Source: Daphnia carinata (taxonomy: Eukaryota; Arthropoda; Branchiopoda; Diplostraca; Daphniidae). Taken from it: a DNA stretch of 64,000 bases. Position 1 is the stretch's first letter. Each line of letters opens with the position of its first letter. The translations under genes and the position numbers were made by a program. The DNA is taken from positions 7,127,367-7,191,366 of the forward strand of contig NC_081339.1 of NCBI RefSeq assembly GCF_022539665.2, in the 5' to 3' direction. The notes under the pieces were generated by a model. That model ran no database searches and had not been told where the DNA came from. It saw only the letters and a program-made list of their open reading frames with translations. Below, piece by piece: positions 14,704-25,639 of the stretch.

Positions 14704-16041
14704 GTCCAAACCGTGAATTACAATCGGAGTAAAACCGCTAAAGCAATCATGAAAAAACCACTTGGCAAACTGATTTTCGATCAGTGGGTAAGCAGATTTT
14801 TGCGAATCCGGTGCTAGCCCCACTAAAACGAGGAAGGAAATAAAATGCATGGCAACAATGCGAGCAGTCGAGCTTCTTTTCCTTCGCGAGGTGGCGCCAT
14901 TTTGTCATTTACTGCCAAGGTTTTGTGTGGTTAGGATTGGTTTACTCAATCCAAATTTGAGAATTATTTAACTTCCATTGCAGATCCATTCTTCTAGCTG
15001 TATTTTTCCCCGTACCCTGCACAATTAAACTAATCAATGTGGTTAGTAAATGGATTTGAGGTCAGGTGATCAGCAGTAGATATTATTGTTTGAACTATTA
15101 AGCACAATATTGTAACCACCAATGACTTAAAAGTTTTTTGTTTCATTTTAGGTAATCCTCATTGGTCCTCAATGGAAATACTACAATGGTAGGCATTTTC
15201 TATTTGATATACACTCAGCTTTTATGCTGCGTAAGTAGCAAGAACATTGCTTGATGTTACCTTCATTTTGTTGTACTTAGGAAACTATTTTAACATCTAG
15301 CACATTTGGAGGAACAGAGATATCTCTTCTGTTATTCCATAGTAATGCTAGCTCCTCTATCACCCTGCCCCATCAACTAAGCAAATGAGCTGCAGGTGAA
15401 ACAAATTTTTGTTTTGCTACCAGGTAAGTCATAGGAATAATTCTAGTTGCCTCTTATGGCCTCTAAAAGACAAGTGACTATGTTTAATGTTTCAAAAACA
15501 CTGGATATTGATGGTTTCTGTGAAAAACTACATTTCCGAAGCATTTGGTGTTTTCCGTGGTTATAAGCGTCATTGTGTATAAGGTTTATTTTGTCCAATT
15601 GACTTGAGTGATTGGTATTTATTCTTGTTTAACTTTTGATGCAGATTTCCGTAGACAATCTATTAAAAATAGTAATAGTAATTTTTTTAACTTGTATTTT
15701 TTGTTGTTTATGATAACAGAAGCATTATTATGTTACTTACGTGTAATATTTTTAATTGGTGTTGATATTAAGAGCGAAAATGGGGCTTTTGATTATTATT
15801 GAGTATTGCAATAATGATCGAGACTTTCCAACGTAAGTAAAAAAACCATGTATTAATGTTGCATGTTATAATAATTAATATATATATAATGTATAACTGT
15901 ATATGGCAGGTAACTTTTCAACCGCCGTTGGGCGATTGAGTAAACTTCTGCGGTCTACTACATTTTCACAGCGGAAACGTCTAACAGCTCGCTCGTTATT
16001 AGGACTCGTTTATCATTTTCGAAGAATTTACTTTTACAGGT
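14704..16041 (+). other. Three phase-compatible exon-like segments, unrecognised
   Basis: Segments at about 14704-14789, 15152-15190 and 15911-16041 are each bounded by AG and GT and join in frame (KKPLGKLIFDQW, VILIGPQWKYYN, then GNFSTAVGRLSKLLR). The peptides match no family I know, and no start or stop is secure. The third segment lies inside the outer part of the large inverted repeat, and its counterpart near 28150-28270 is frameshifted. It could be a short decayed gene or chance. Confidence 0.2.
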
Positions 16042-17333
16042 CTGTAATACAATACTTTAATAATTAATAAGTAGATGTAATTGTACACATTCTAATAATT
16101 TAAGCTTTGGCAAGTGACTTTCATAGCGGAGTATGCTGTAAGTGGTCAATAATTGTTATGTAAGCACTCCACTTGCATCAGAGATCAAAAAGTCACTCAT
16201 TTCAGTAGAATCCAAAAATGAATATTTGAAGTAACAAAGCATGACAAAGTTCAGATTATGCAGAAAAAAATAGAAAACAACAATCACACAAAGTAGACAT
16301 TGATATGTGGTTCTCAATAAGACAATATAGAAAAAGACTGAAAGAATCTATTTACCAGACGTGCGAAGCGTCCGACGACATTGGAAAGTTAGGACAGATG
16401 CAGTGGAAGATCCTAGTGCAACTGCGAAATTTTCGATTTGGCTACCGCCTTAAATACTCGCAAACACGTGCAACATCTTGACTTTGCCGGAAGAAAAGTG
16501 TAGGGTAGAGAAACATAATTCTGAAGGTCAACAGCTGTCGAAGAAAAAAGGTTTTATTTGCATGTGGAGATCGAGAATATGTCCATTCCCCCTCATTTGA
16601 CCAAATAGATGCAATGACGTAGAGTAGATGAATAACCTTAGGCAATTGAAAAACAAAAAATCAAAACCCCGTTTTGCATTTTCTCAGTAGCCCACGCACC
16701 TGCACGACATGCACTAGTGTAGATTTCTCGCTGTTAATTCCGGTGTAGTGATACACACAATTTCCGCACAAGGTTATAGTTTCTGTTCACAAGCTGGGTA
16801 TGTCCCGTCCTTTGTGGATACACCAATCACGCACTTCAAAAAGCACTGGCTTTTGACTCTGCACAGGTGTTGTTTAGTTGCACATGTCAAACCGTATTTT
16901 GTTGGGTAGTAACATAAGTCTAGATAACATAGAAAACTTGCATTAAGTTAAGGATAAGTAGTTATTAAGTTAAGATTAAAGCTACTTTAAGTAAGGCGTA
17001 AGCGTAGTTCATCTCACTTCGTTACTTTTGCACAACACTATCTCAACCATTTTCTTTCACTGTTCTATGCAATTATTTACAGTAGTCGTCGTTCGCAAAC
17101 CATTTATCTACAAACAATTGCACGTTTCGACTGTTTCGCACAATTTACACATGAACCGCCAATTCAAACAACGTCCTGATCATCAACTAACGATTAATTC
17201 CCAATTTCTTTTTTCAGGAATTTTTTTATTCAATGTAACTGTAATTGTGTACCTGATGCCTCTAAGAATTAAGACGAAACTTATTGATATTCAAAGCAAA
17301 TGTTTTTGTTTTTTTGTCGCCTCTTAACAATCA

Positions 17334-19300
17334 GGAGGGCCATCGCTGGGGTCGAAGAGGACACTGGACAACGAGGATCGCCGTCGCACCCACTGGGATA
17401 TCGCCTAGGATTCTGAAGTACATATTTACACATTTAGTGTCTAATCATGTTTTTTTTTTTTATTTTATTTTATGTATATAGGAGGGCTACATCACCGCGA
17501 AGAGGACCGTTGGACAACGAGGGTTACCGCCAGAAGCCTTGCCCAAAATTGCAAGGTATTTAAAAATTTTAAGTTTCGTTCCATGTTCTATGTATTTATC
17601 TGTGTCTAGGAGGGCTGGCAACACCACCGAGGAGGATTAATGGACGCCGGGGTCTCCGAAGTCGCCAAGGCTTGTCAGGTATAACGTACACAATTTTAAG
17701 TGTCCAATCGAGTTTTTTTTTATTTCTATTTTTTATTTTAAATATTTTGGATAGTCCACATCACCACCGTAGAGGGTCACTGGACAACGAGATTCGCCGT
17801 CAGAGCTACGAGGATCGACGCCCAAAATTGTCAAGTATTTAATTGAAATTCTTAGGGTTTGAACTATGATTTTATTTTTTCACTACCATCGAAGAGGATG
17901 TTGGGCATCGAGGATCGTTGCTGTAGCAGCGAGATTGTCGGTACGGGTATTGAGGTTTTTTAAAAAAACGTTTAAGAGTTTAATCACGTTTTGTTTTTTT
18001 TGTTGCTTTTTTTTTATGTATCGAAGAGGGTCTCACCACCACCAAATATGACGACGGAGTACCGATATCGTCGCCGTGGATGTTTCAGATATATAATTTA
18101 CTCGTTTAATTGATTAATTAGGTTTTTTTTACTTATTTAGGAGGTCTCCAACATCGCCGAAGAGGATCACTGGACAACGAAGTTCGCCTTCGGAGCCACC
18201 AGTATCGTCGCCCAAAATTGTCAAGCATTTAATTCAAAGTTTTAAGGTCATCACTGATTTATTTTGTTTTTATGTATTTAGGAGGGCCACGTCATCATCG
18301 AAGAGGATGCTGGCAGCGAGAAACGTCGCTGGAGCAGCGTGTTCGTCGCATTGGATGTTTCAGGTATATTTTTTTTACACGTTTAATTGTCTAATCATGT
18401 TTTTTTAATATATTTGGGAGGGCTCTGTCGTCGTCGACGTAAGAGGACCACTGGACGTCGTGGATCGTCGTTGGAGCAACGGTAATCGCCGTCCATCACC
18501 GAGATACACGCCCATTAGGTGGATGGGAAAAAAAAGATGGTACGGATCGTTGCAATGGAGCAACAGGATCGTTGCAATGGATGCTTCAGGTATAGATTTT
18601 TACACGTTTAATTCTCTAACCATGTATTTTTTTTATGTATGTGTGTAGGATGGTCCACATCACCACCGAAGAGGGAAACTGGACAACGAGGTTCGCTGTC
18701 GGAGCTACCATGGTTGTCGCCCAAAATTGTCAAGTATTTAATTGTAAATTTAAGTTTTACACCATTATTAATTTTTTTTTCATGTATCTAGGAGGGCTCC
18801 ATCACCATCGAAGAGGATGCTGGACAATGTGGTTCACCGTCGGAACCACCAGGATTGTCGCCCAATATAGTCAAGTATTTAATTGAATGTTGTAAGTTTA
18901 ACACCACTAATTTATTTTGTTTTTTTATGTGTTTAGGAGGACGCTATCATCGCCGAAGACGATCACTGGACAACGAGGTTCGCCGTCGGAGCCATCTGGA
19001 TCATCGCCCAATATTATGAAGTATTTAATTGAAAGCTTTCAGTTTTACACTATGATCTTATTTTGTTTCTATATATTTAAGAGGGCAGGACCACCATAGA
19101 AGAGGCTGCTGGACATTGAGGATCGCCGCTGGAGCAACGTGGTTATCAGGTATATTTTTTTTACACATTTAATTATCTAACCATGTTTTGTTTTTTATGT
19201 ATTTGGGAGGGCTCCGTCGTCGCCGAAGAGGACTACTAGACGTCGTGGATCGTCCTTGGAGCAACCGGAATCGCCGTCGATCCCCGAGATACCCGCCCAT
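17334..19300 (+). repeat. Exon/intron-mimicking tandem array, left copy (14 units)
   Basis: About 14 units with 125-150 bp spacing, starting near 17334, 17482, 17610, 17755, 17880, 18025, 18141, 18281, 18416, 18650, 18790, 18935, 19080 and 19206. Each has a GC-richer block of about 80-85 bp (core GAAGAGGACACTGGACAACG, then a GCCGTCGGAGC-like stretch, then GCCCAAAATTGTCAAG). An AT-rich spacer of about 60 bp follows. Most blocks start right after TTTATGTATTTAG and end before GTATTTAATTG or GTATAT, which are plausible 3' and 5' splice sites. Block lengths vary by single bases, so no reading frame survives across units. A spliced non-coding RNA or decayed repetitive gene fits better than a protein. 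Confidence 0.75.
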
Positions 19301-19740
19301 TAGTTCAATGGGGAAATAAAGATGGTACGGTTGAGTATTGCCTAATTGGCATTTTTCTACTTAATTCCGCGTTGTTATTCGTCTGTTTCACAAATGTGTT
19401 GTTCTTGCTATTTATTCCTTACTGTTACTTCCCATAAACATTACGGCGTATGGTTTTAACTTTCACTCAGCACGGTAGTTCACTACACCTGTACATCACG
19501 GTTCTTCACGGTTAATGCTTGCTTTTTTGCACCGGGTTGGGATTAGTGTATCTGGTAATGTGGTCCTGCTTACATGGGTTTTATGCTAAGTATTTAGTTG
19601 GTAGAGGTTGACTAACGTTTATTACTAAAATATAAAATAAAGCAAAATAAATTTATTTTATGACTGCATACTCTTTTCGTTTGAGTGTGTTAAGTCTTGA
19701 GTATTATGAATAAAATAATTAATCGCGTGCGATCGGGTTG

Positions 19741-20045
19741 CTAACCCCGATTTGGCAACCCGATGAACACGTGATGGGTCAGTAACCCTTCCAAACTGTC
19801 CCAAAAAGAAGAACGAACAACCCGCTGAACAAGAAACCGGCTCGAGCGATACGGGTATGTGGGGCTGACTCTGGTCCTACAGTTTTCCTCAGCGAATTGG
19901 ATGCATTGCAACGCTGTCTCACAAACATGTCTGCACATGAAGCTCCTTACCTCAGTTTTTTCTGACTGTAGAAAGTTATGCAAACCAAGGATACCGGTAA
20001 ATATTTGACAATTTTAACTATTCTTTGTTTGGCATTTAATTCAGC
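19741..20045 (+). repeat. Terminal segment of the array-bearing element, left arm
   Basis: This segment follows the array and a short AT-rich tail. It is found in reverse complement at about 24910-25215 and again at 56617-56905 beside PSMD12. Shared landmarks are a CGATCGGGTTGC-like motif, CTGCACATGAAGCTC, and an end at GGCATTTAATTCAG. A second, more diverged version lies at 20965-21130 and, inverted, at 24360-24545, so each arm carries two such ends. Confidence 0.7.
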
Positions 20046-20047
20046 TT

Positions 20048-20270
20048 TGATTATTTTAGAATATTGAAGACGTGAAGCGAACGCGAATCAAACACAAATC
20101 ACGAGGACTGGCCGCAGTGTTAAAATGGTAGTGAGGTATAGTTCAGCATGCGACTATAAAATACTAATATGTAAAGCCTTGACCACAGAAAACAACGGAG
20201 TCTTAGAAATCCTCCTTGATCACGAAATTCAGACCAGAATCATGAGTTGCATTTCATTCATTTCATTAAA
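20048..20270 (+). pseudogene. Degenerate PSMD12 exon 1 with 5' flank, left arm
   Basis: Aligned by eye to the sense strand of PSMD12 exon 1 (56398-56562) and its 5' flank. Shared blocks, in order, are TTTGATTATTTTAGA, TTGAAGAC, TGAAGCGAA, GAATCAAACACAA, GTTAAAATGG, CATGCGAC, ATAAAATAC, AAAGCCTTG, GAAATCCTC and CAGACCAGAA. A small deletion removes the ATG and indels break the frame, so it cannot encode the protein. Similarity appears to run slightly past the exon 1 donor into intron 1. It abuts the element end at 20045 exactly as the real exon abuts the third element copy at 56.6 kb. Confidence 0.8.
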
Positions 20271-20279
20271 AAAAAATTT

Positions 20280-20410
20280 AGTTCAGTAGCTCGTTCACCT
20301 GCAAACGATATGCATTAATGTAGATCATCGCTTCAAAAGACGGTGTAGTGATTAGAGAATTTTCATACGTCCATGTAGTTTTCGTCTACAAGCTGGATGT
20401 GTTCTTTTTT
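20280..20410 (+). repeat. Second copy of the element's outer segment
   Basis: The sequence resembles 16680-16805 (CAGTAGC, CACCTGCA, GGTGTAGTGAT, ACAAGCTGG in the same order). An additional element start therefore follows the PSMD12 exon 1 relic directly, as expected if element-plus-exon units were once in tandem. Confidence 0.6.
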
Positions 20411-21462
20411 TGTTTATTTTTTTTTTGTACAAACTGACTAGAATAACAAATCAGTTAAATGAACTGGGGATATGTATATTGGAAAGGGCATGTTGTGCTG
20501 GATTTAAAATTAATGCTCAACGAAGAAAGATATTAGGAAAAGATTATTAAGATTGGAAATTATTCACAAAATATATCTTTCTGGTTGGGTCTATTTAATA
20601 CACCAGCCCACGGGAAAGGAAATGATACCGAAAAGAATAATACAAATAAGCGATGGAAAATATATAACACTCCTAATAAGCAGGATGGGGGATATTGGTA
20701 CTTCATTAAATAATCGTTGACTGTATTGTAAGAAAAAAGATTGTAACAAAATGTTACTTCAATTGTGCGATAATGATAATTGATTTACGACAAGTATGTA
20801 GTTACGTTTAATAGTTGAACAGTATAAACTGGTATTTTAAAAATTATAGGTGTTTAGTTTATTGCAAATGGGTTACAAATTAAACATAATTTGACGCACG
20901 TTAATATTAATTACGCCTAATATTATGCTGTTGTAATTGTCTGTAATATATTTGAAACAACTCATCGCGTGTGATCGGGTTGCATGTCCGATAAAAATGA
21001 ACGGGGCATGGGGCTAATGAGAAACAGCCTATTACTCGCTCCATAAATTGTGACAATTCGATTGAAGCAGTGTTAAGTCCAAGCCGGGCGGTTTTACTAA
21101 AGAAATTTGATGTTTTACAACGCTGTTTAACATAACTGGGTGATGAAAAAAATTAAATTGTTGTAAAGTTAGTTGTTTTTTTCTTTGTTCTAGTTGCTGT
21201 TGTACTGTGTGACTTGTGTTCCGTCGTTGCCTGTGTGCTAGCGTTTGATTAACGAAAGGTTTGTATAGATTAATGTAATGCCGATTATATTGTGATTTAA
21301 CGTCGTGTATATCAGTTATGTTTCATTGTTTCTATTATGTAGTTTTTAATAACTGGGAAACATTTACACATTCATTTTACACAATTTATTATAACTGAAT
21401 CATTTACACAATTGACACAACATACAACAACTATACACAACTTGACACCAACTGAATTTTCA

Positions 21463-21532
21463 GTAACTTTGTGGTATCGAACCCTAATCTTCGGCGTATC
21501 TTGCCGATGCTCAACCATTGAGCTATAGTCAC
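21463..21532 (-). tRNA. tRNA-like sequence A (probably non-functional)
   Basis: A 70-nt cloverleaf can be drawn on the minus strand. It has a 7-bp acceptor with one mismatch, a perfect GCTC/GAGC D stem, a perfect TCGGC/GCCGA anticodon stem and a B-box-like GGTTCGATACC. The anticodon loop AAGATAC lacks the universal U33 and the T stem has two mismatches. It is more likely a tRNA-derived relic than a working tRNA. Its partner in the other arm is at 23484-23553. Confidence 0.45.
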
Positions 21533-22016
21533 TTACGGTTTCAATGTTTTATACCTTGAGTCAACGCACGAACATATTGTCTAGTTAATATTTTAATCTT
21601 ACTATACTATTGGTCAGTCTGCTCAGTGATTGTACATTTATCATGGCATATCTGTAGAGGGTCCGGCTATGATGTCGGAAGACAGAGTTTCAAATCCAGT
21701 AAGGGATAAAAGACATTAGAAATTGAAAAACAAATATTATATCATATATTTTATTGTTACTCAAATTTCTGAAAACGTGTAAAAGATGACGGGTCGCTGT
21801 ACCATTGGTTAGTCTGACCAATCAATTCACAAGTTATATAGGTTGTTTGTAGAGAGTCCGGCTACGGTACCAGAAGAATGGGTTTCAAATCTTACGCATT
21901 GCTAAAGCTTTATGCAAGCATGCAATACATACAATTATGTTTATTATATTACATTTATTGAATATGTGTAATAGGTTGTCTAAAGATGACTTGCAAAAAT
22001 GGTTGTCGGCGAAATG

Positions 22017-22087
22017 TAACTCATGGCTCGATGGTAAAGAATCGGCTTTGTAAGTCAAATGATTAGGGATCGATCCCCGAAAGAGTT
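22017..22087 (+). tRNA. tRNA-like sequence D (Thr-like, degenerate)
   Basis: Plus-strand tRNA-like sequence with anticodon loop TTTGTAA (anticodon TGT, threonine-like). The A box is weakened and the B box is GGATCGATCC instead of GGTTCGANTCC. The inverted partner at 22933-23003 has loop TTCGTAA (CGT) and a better D arm. Probably a relic pair. Confidence 0.4.
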
Positions 22088-22292
22088 CAGCTATAACATA
22101 AATGATTCAAATGAACAAAATATACATTATAGTATTTTCAAAGGTTTCTGAAATTGCAATTGCTATGCAACAATCCTAAAAGTAGAAGCCATGATGTTAA
22201 ATAAAATTCTATACATCACATTACAAACATGCAAGTAGATATATAAATCTGTTTATCAATTTATTTGAAAAACAAAAAAATATAATATTCTG

Positions 22293-22363
22293 TCTCTAGC
22301 TGGGAATCGAACCCATGTTACTTGATTTCCCAATCCAATGCTCTACCACTGAGCTACTTAAGA
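22293..22363 (-). tRNA. tRNA-like sequence E (best cloverleaf, anticodon GGG)
   Basis: 71 nt on the minus strand. It has an acceptor with 6 of 7 pairs, TA, D arm GCTC-AGTGGTA-GAGC (perfect), anticodon loop TTGGGAA, a 5-nt variable loop, T arm with four pairs around TTCGATT, and a consensus A and B box. GGG would decode proline CCC, which eukaryotes normally read with AGG, and the anticodon stem has one mismatch. It lies in the loop of the inverted repeat with no symmetric partner. It may be a real but unusual tRNA or a pseudogene. Confidence 0.5.
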
Positions 22364-22442
22364 TAAGAAATAAAGATTTTTATCTTCAACATGTTAAGGT
22401 AGCTATGGCCGACGAGTCAATAGAAAACCTAACCCTAATGGG

Positions 22443-22520
22443 GGGATATAGGGGGGCTCATGCCAGAAAGGCAAGGCGTCCGCTTCCCAACTCCAAGGTC
22501 CTGGGTTCGATTCCAAGTCA
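22443..22520 (+). tRNA. tRNA-like sequence F (degenerate)
   Basis: Plus-strand sequence with an intact B box (GGTTCGATTCC) and an A-box-like GGCTCATGCCAGAAAGGC. The acceptor and anticodon stems do not pair well. It sits in the loop region beside sequence E on the opposite strand. A tRNA relic or short-element promoter is the likeliest reading. Confidence 0.35.
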
Positions 22521-22749
22521 GGTCTCCGATTCCACAGGCTTCCTACGTTCCCAGGTTTCACGATTCCACGGGGCCAGTCTAGTTGGGTAACTTCGTGCGA
22601 AGCACGCGATCGGATATTTTACCAAATGTTACTCTCAAAAAAAAAAAAAAATTTCAATAAATATTATGTTACTCTTTATTGAGTATACGGAAACTTGTAT
22701 AATTTACAACGGATTTTAACCGTTATTATATGTATATACTATTGTCTAA

Positions 22750-22779
22750 TATTATCCTCTGTCTAGACAGAGGATAATA
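22750..22779. repeat. Perfect 30-bp palindrome
   Basis: A perfect self-complementary sequence centred on TCTAGA (left half ATTATCCTCTGTCTA at 22750-22764, preceded by T). It can form a 15-bp hairpin or cruciform without a loop. It lies in the spacer between the arms but about 250 bp away from the symmetry centre of the inner matches, so it is a separate structure. Confidence 0.85.
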
Positions 22780-22932
22780 AAGGAATGTTAGAATCATAGC
22801 GCAATGTATAGAATTTCATTTAATATCATTACTTCTAATTATGGGATTGTAGCATATCAGTTGCAATGTTATAAACCTTTGATGATACTATATCGTCTAT
22901 TATTTTCATTCGAAACATTTATTATTTGGTTG

Positions 22933-23003
22933 AACTCTTTTGAGGATCGATCCCTAATCATTTGACTTACGAAGCCGATGCTCTACCATTGAGCCATGAG
23001 TTA
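22933..23003 (-). tRNA. tRNA-like sequence D' (Thr-like)
   Basis: Inverted partner of 22017-22087. D arm GCTC-AATGGTA-GAGC is intact and the loop TTCGTAA gives anticodon CGT. The anticodon stem and the B box (GGATCGATCC) are imperfect. Further outward in this arm, weaker tRNA-like relics with GATTTGAA B-box remnants lie near 23110-23180 and 23300-23380, mirrored near 21650-21710 and 21840-21895. Confidence 0.4.
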
Positions 23004-23483
23004 CATTCCTCTGAAAACAATTTTTGCAAGTCTAGAAAGTCTAGAAAACCCATTACACATATTCAATAAGAAAAATCATAAATATGTATATTGTATCATT
23101 GCAGATTATTCTAGCCATGCGCAAGATTTGAAACCTCGTCTTATTGTACTGTAGCCGGATACTCTACACATAAGCTATAACACTTGTGAAATTAATTGTC
23201 AGACTACAAATACTATAGCGACCCGTCATCTATTACACATTTCCAAAAATATGAGTAATAATTAAAATATGTGACGTGAGATTTCATTGTTGCCTTATTA
23301 ACATTTCCGTCGCTAACAAGATTTGAACGTGAATCTTCTTACACCGTAGCAGGACACCTTACACATACGCTATGATACGTACAAAGTCTATGGTCAGACT
23401 GACAAATAGTATAGCAAGATTAAAATATTATCTAGACAATATGTTCGTGCGTTGACTCAAGGTATAAAACATTGAAACCGTAA

Positions 23484-23553
23484 GTGACTATAGCTCAAGG
23501 GTTGAGCACCGGCAAGCTACACTGAAGATTAGGGTTCGATACCCCATAGTTAC
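23484..23553 (+). tRNA. tRNA-like sequence A' (degenerate)
   Basis: Inverted partner of 21463-21532 and also 70 nt long. It has an intact B box and a slightly worse anticodon stem than its partner. The loss of pairing argues that it is no longer a working tRNA. Confidence 0.4.
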
Positions 23554-24104
23554 TGAAAATTCAATAGGTGTAAACGTGTGTATATGTGTTGTATGTAGAG
23601 TTAATTGTATGTGTGATTCATCTATAATAAAATATGTTAGTGTTAAATGGATGTGTTAATGTTTCCCAGTTATCGAAAATACAAAGAATTAAACAATTAA
23701 TCATAAATTGATTCTTCTAATCTACACAGAGTTAAATCACAATATAATCGTCATTAATTAATGCATACAATCCTTTCGCTCATCAAACGCAAGCACAGGG
23801 TTAACACCAGAACAAATAAAAAATACAATGAATTTAACGAGCAAAAAAAATCACAAGGTCAAAAACAACAAAGAAAAATACAATGTTTTGACCATTCAAT
23901 TTATCCATGAATTTCAGTGTTAGGCCACAAAGGAATGGTTGTTAGCTCGATAGTTATAATAGAGCGTACATTCTAAAAAGTATCTTTGCTCAAGACAAAG
24001 TCATTTTTTGCAAGATAAGCTTAACCTGTTTATTGATATTAGAAAATGACATTGTGACAGAGTTATGCAAAGTAAAACCCTAACATAAAACATAGACATA
24101 AAAC

Positions 24105-24290
24105 AAGCTTTGCAACAAATTCATGGTACTTCTACGGCCAAGGCCTTACAAATTGGTATTTATCAACGCATGTTAAAAAGTATCCATTTCCATTTTTACG
24201 ACGCCGCACGCATCAGTTGAATTTGAGTCTGTAATATCTTTGTGTTTGGACCAAATTGGAATTAATGTCAAATAAAGCTTCGTCCACAAA
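24105..24290 (-). pseudogene. Degenerate PSMD12 exon 1, right arm
   Basis: In plus-strand reading it matches the PSMD12 exon 1 region (about 56455-56640): GCCAAGG, ATTGGTATTT, CGCATGTT, CATTTCCATTTT/CACTTCCATTTT, CATCAGTTG, then after the start-codon region AATTAATGTCAAATAAAG against GATTGAATGCCAAATGAAG, where the element begins. It is in the same orientation as the real gene, lacks an open frame, and is an independent second relic because it sits at a different position in the palindrome from the left-arm copy. Confidence 0.75.
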
Positions 24291-25639
24291 CATATACCGT
24301 TTATAATTGTTTGCTTAACATCTTTCTACACGGTCACGGACCAGACTGAGCAGCTTCATGTGCAGACATGTTAAACAGTGGTGCAAAGCATCCAATTTCC
24401 TAAGGAAAAGTGCCCGGCTTGTATTCAGCACCACTTCGATCGGGTTGTTTGTTACAATTCATGGAGCGGCTAACGGGCACTTTTTTATTAGCCCCGTGTC
24501 CCGTTAATTGTTATTTCGTCACCCGATCACAAGTGATGAATTATTTTATAGCAATTAGTATTAATAAAACTGCATCCCGTAAATACCAGGTATGATTACT
24601 CTTAATGTTCTTCGAATTATGTTGATTTTGTAACTCATTTTCAATAACCTAATCCTCTATATTTTTTTTTTAAATACTGGTTTATACCGTTTAACTATTA
24701 AACAGTGAAATGACGTTCTCATAACTCAGTTATTATCATCTGATACAACATTTACTTATAAACTTTTTTCTCACAACGCCCGTAATCGAAATCAAGTGTC
24801 GATATCCCCTATGCTGCTCATTCGAAGTGCTTTATATTTTACATAGATTACTTATATTATTTTGCGGTATTATTTCCTTTTCCGTGCGCTGGTTAAATGA
24901 GCTCCATGGGCTGAATTAAATGCCAAATAAAGAATAGTTAACATGAAATTGTCAAATATTTACCAGTATCCTTGGTTTGCATAACTTTCTGCACTCAGAA
25001 AAAACTGAGGTATAGAGCTTCATGTGCAGTATTTGTGAGACAGCGTTGCAATACATCCAATTTGCTGAGGAAAACTGTAAGACCAGAGGCAGCCCCACAG
25101 ACCCTTACCGCTTGAACCGGTTTCTTGTTCAGCAGGTTCATTCTTGATTATGGGATAGTTTGAAAGGGTTACTGCCCCATCACGTTTTTATCGGGTCGTC
25201 AAAAGGGGTTAGCAACCCGATCGCACGCGATTAATTATTATTTTACTCATGTAATACTCAAGTCACTAGACATACTCAAAAGAAAAGAGTATGCGGACAT
25301 AAAATAAATTTGTTTTGTTTTACTTTTTACTTAAGTAGTAAGTGTTAGCTAACCTACACCAACTAAATGCTTAGAATAAAACCAACGTAAGCAGGGCCAC
25401 ATTACCTGATACACTAATCCCAACCCGGTGCAAAAAAGCAAAAAACTGTGAATGAAGTGTGATGTACAGGTGTAGTGAATTTGCGTGCTTAGTGAAAGGG
25501 AAAGTTACAGTAAGGAATAAATGACAAGAGCAATAAATGTGCAAGACATGAATAACAACACGGAATAAAGTAGCGAATGCCAATTAGGCAATACTCAACC
25601 GTACCATCTTTTTTTTCCCATCCACCTAATGGGCGTGTC

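Larger units (their letters stand above)
15755..22090 (+). repeat. Left arm of giant imperfect inverted repeat
   Basis: Reading this arm forward and the 22925-28435 stretch as its reverse complement shows block-by-block similarity in the same order. Matches include 16200-16450 with 27720-27985, the unit array with 25.6-26.8 kb, the terminal segment near 19725-20045 with 24910-25215, 20590-20720 with 24790-24900, 20965-21130 with 24360-24545, and the tRNA-like series with 22930-23560. The arm is longer than its partner because of indels: it carries about five more array units and a ~540-bp block (20045-20590) missing from the right arm. The outer boundary is approximate; similarity fades around 15.75 kb. 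Confidence 0.85.

Noticed and set aside
16442-16645. ORF found in both arms (also 27501-27716) as a conserved gene
   Set aside because: It is shared only because the arms are duplicates; the third copy at 59045-59347 has a different frame, and there is no domain.
18460-18886. Open frames in the array units as a repeat protein (28-residue repeats)
   Set aside because: Single units can be read through, but the block lengths differ by single bases, so frames do not continue from unit to unit.
17334-19300. CRISPR-like array
   Set aside because: Units are ~140 bp, both parts of the unit are repeated, and the genome is eukaryotic.
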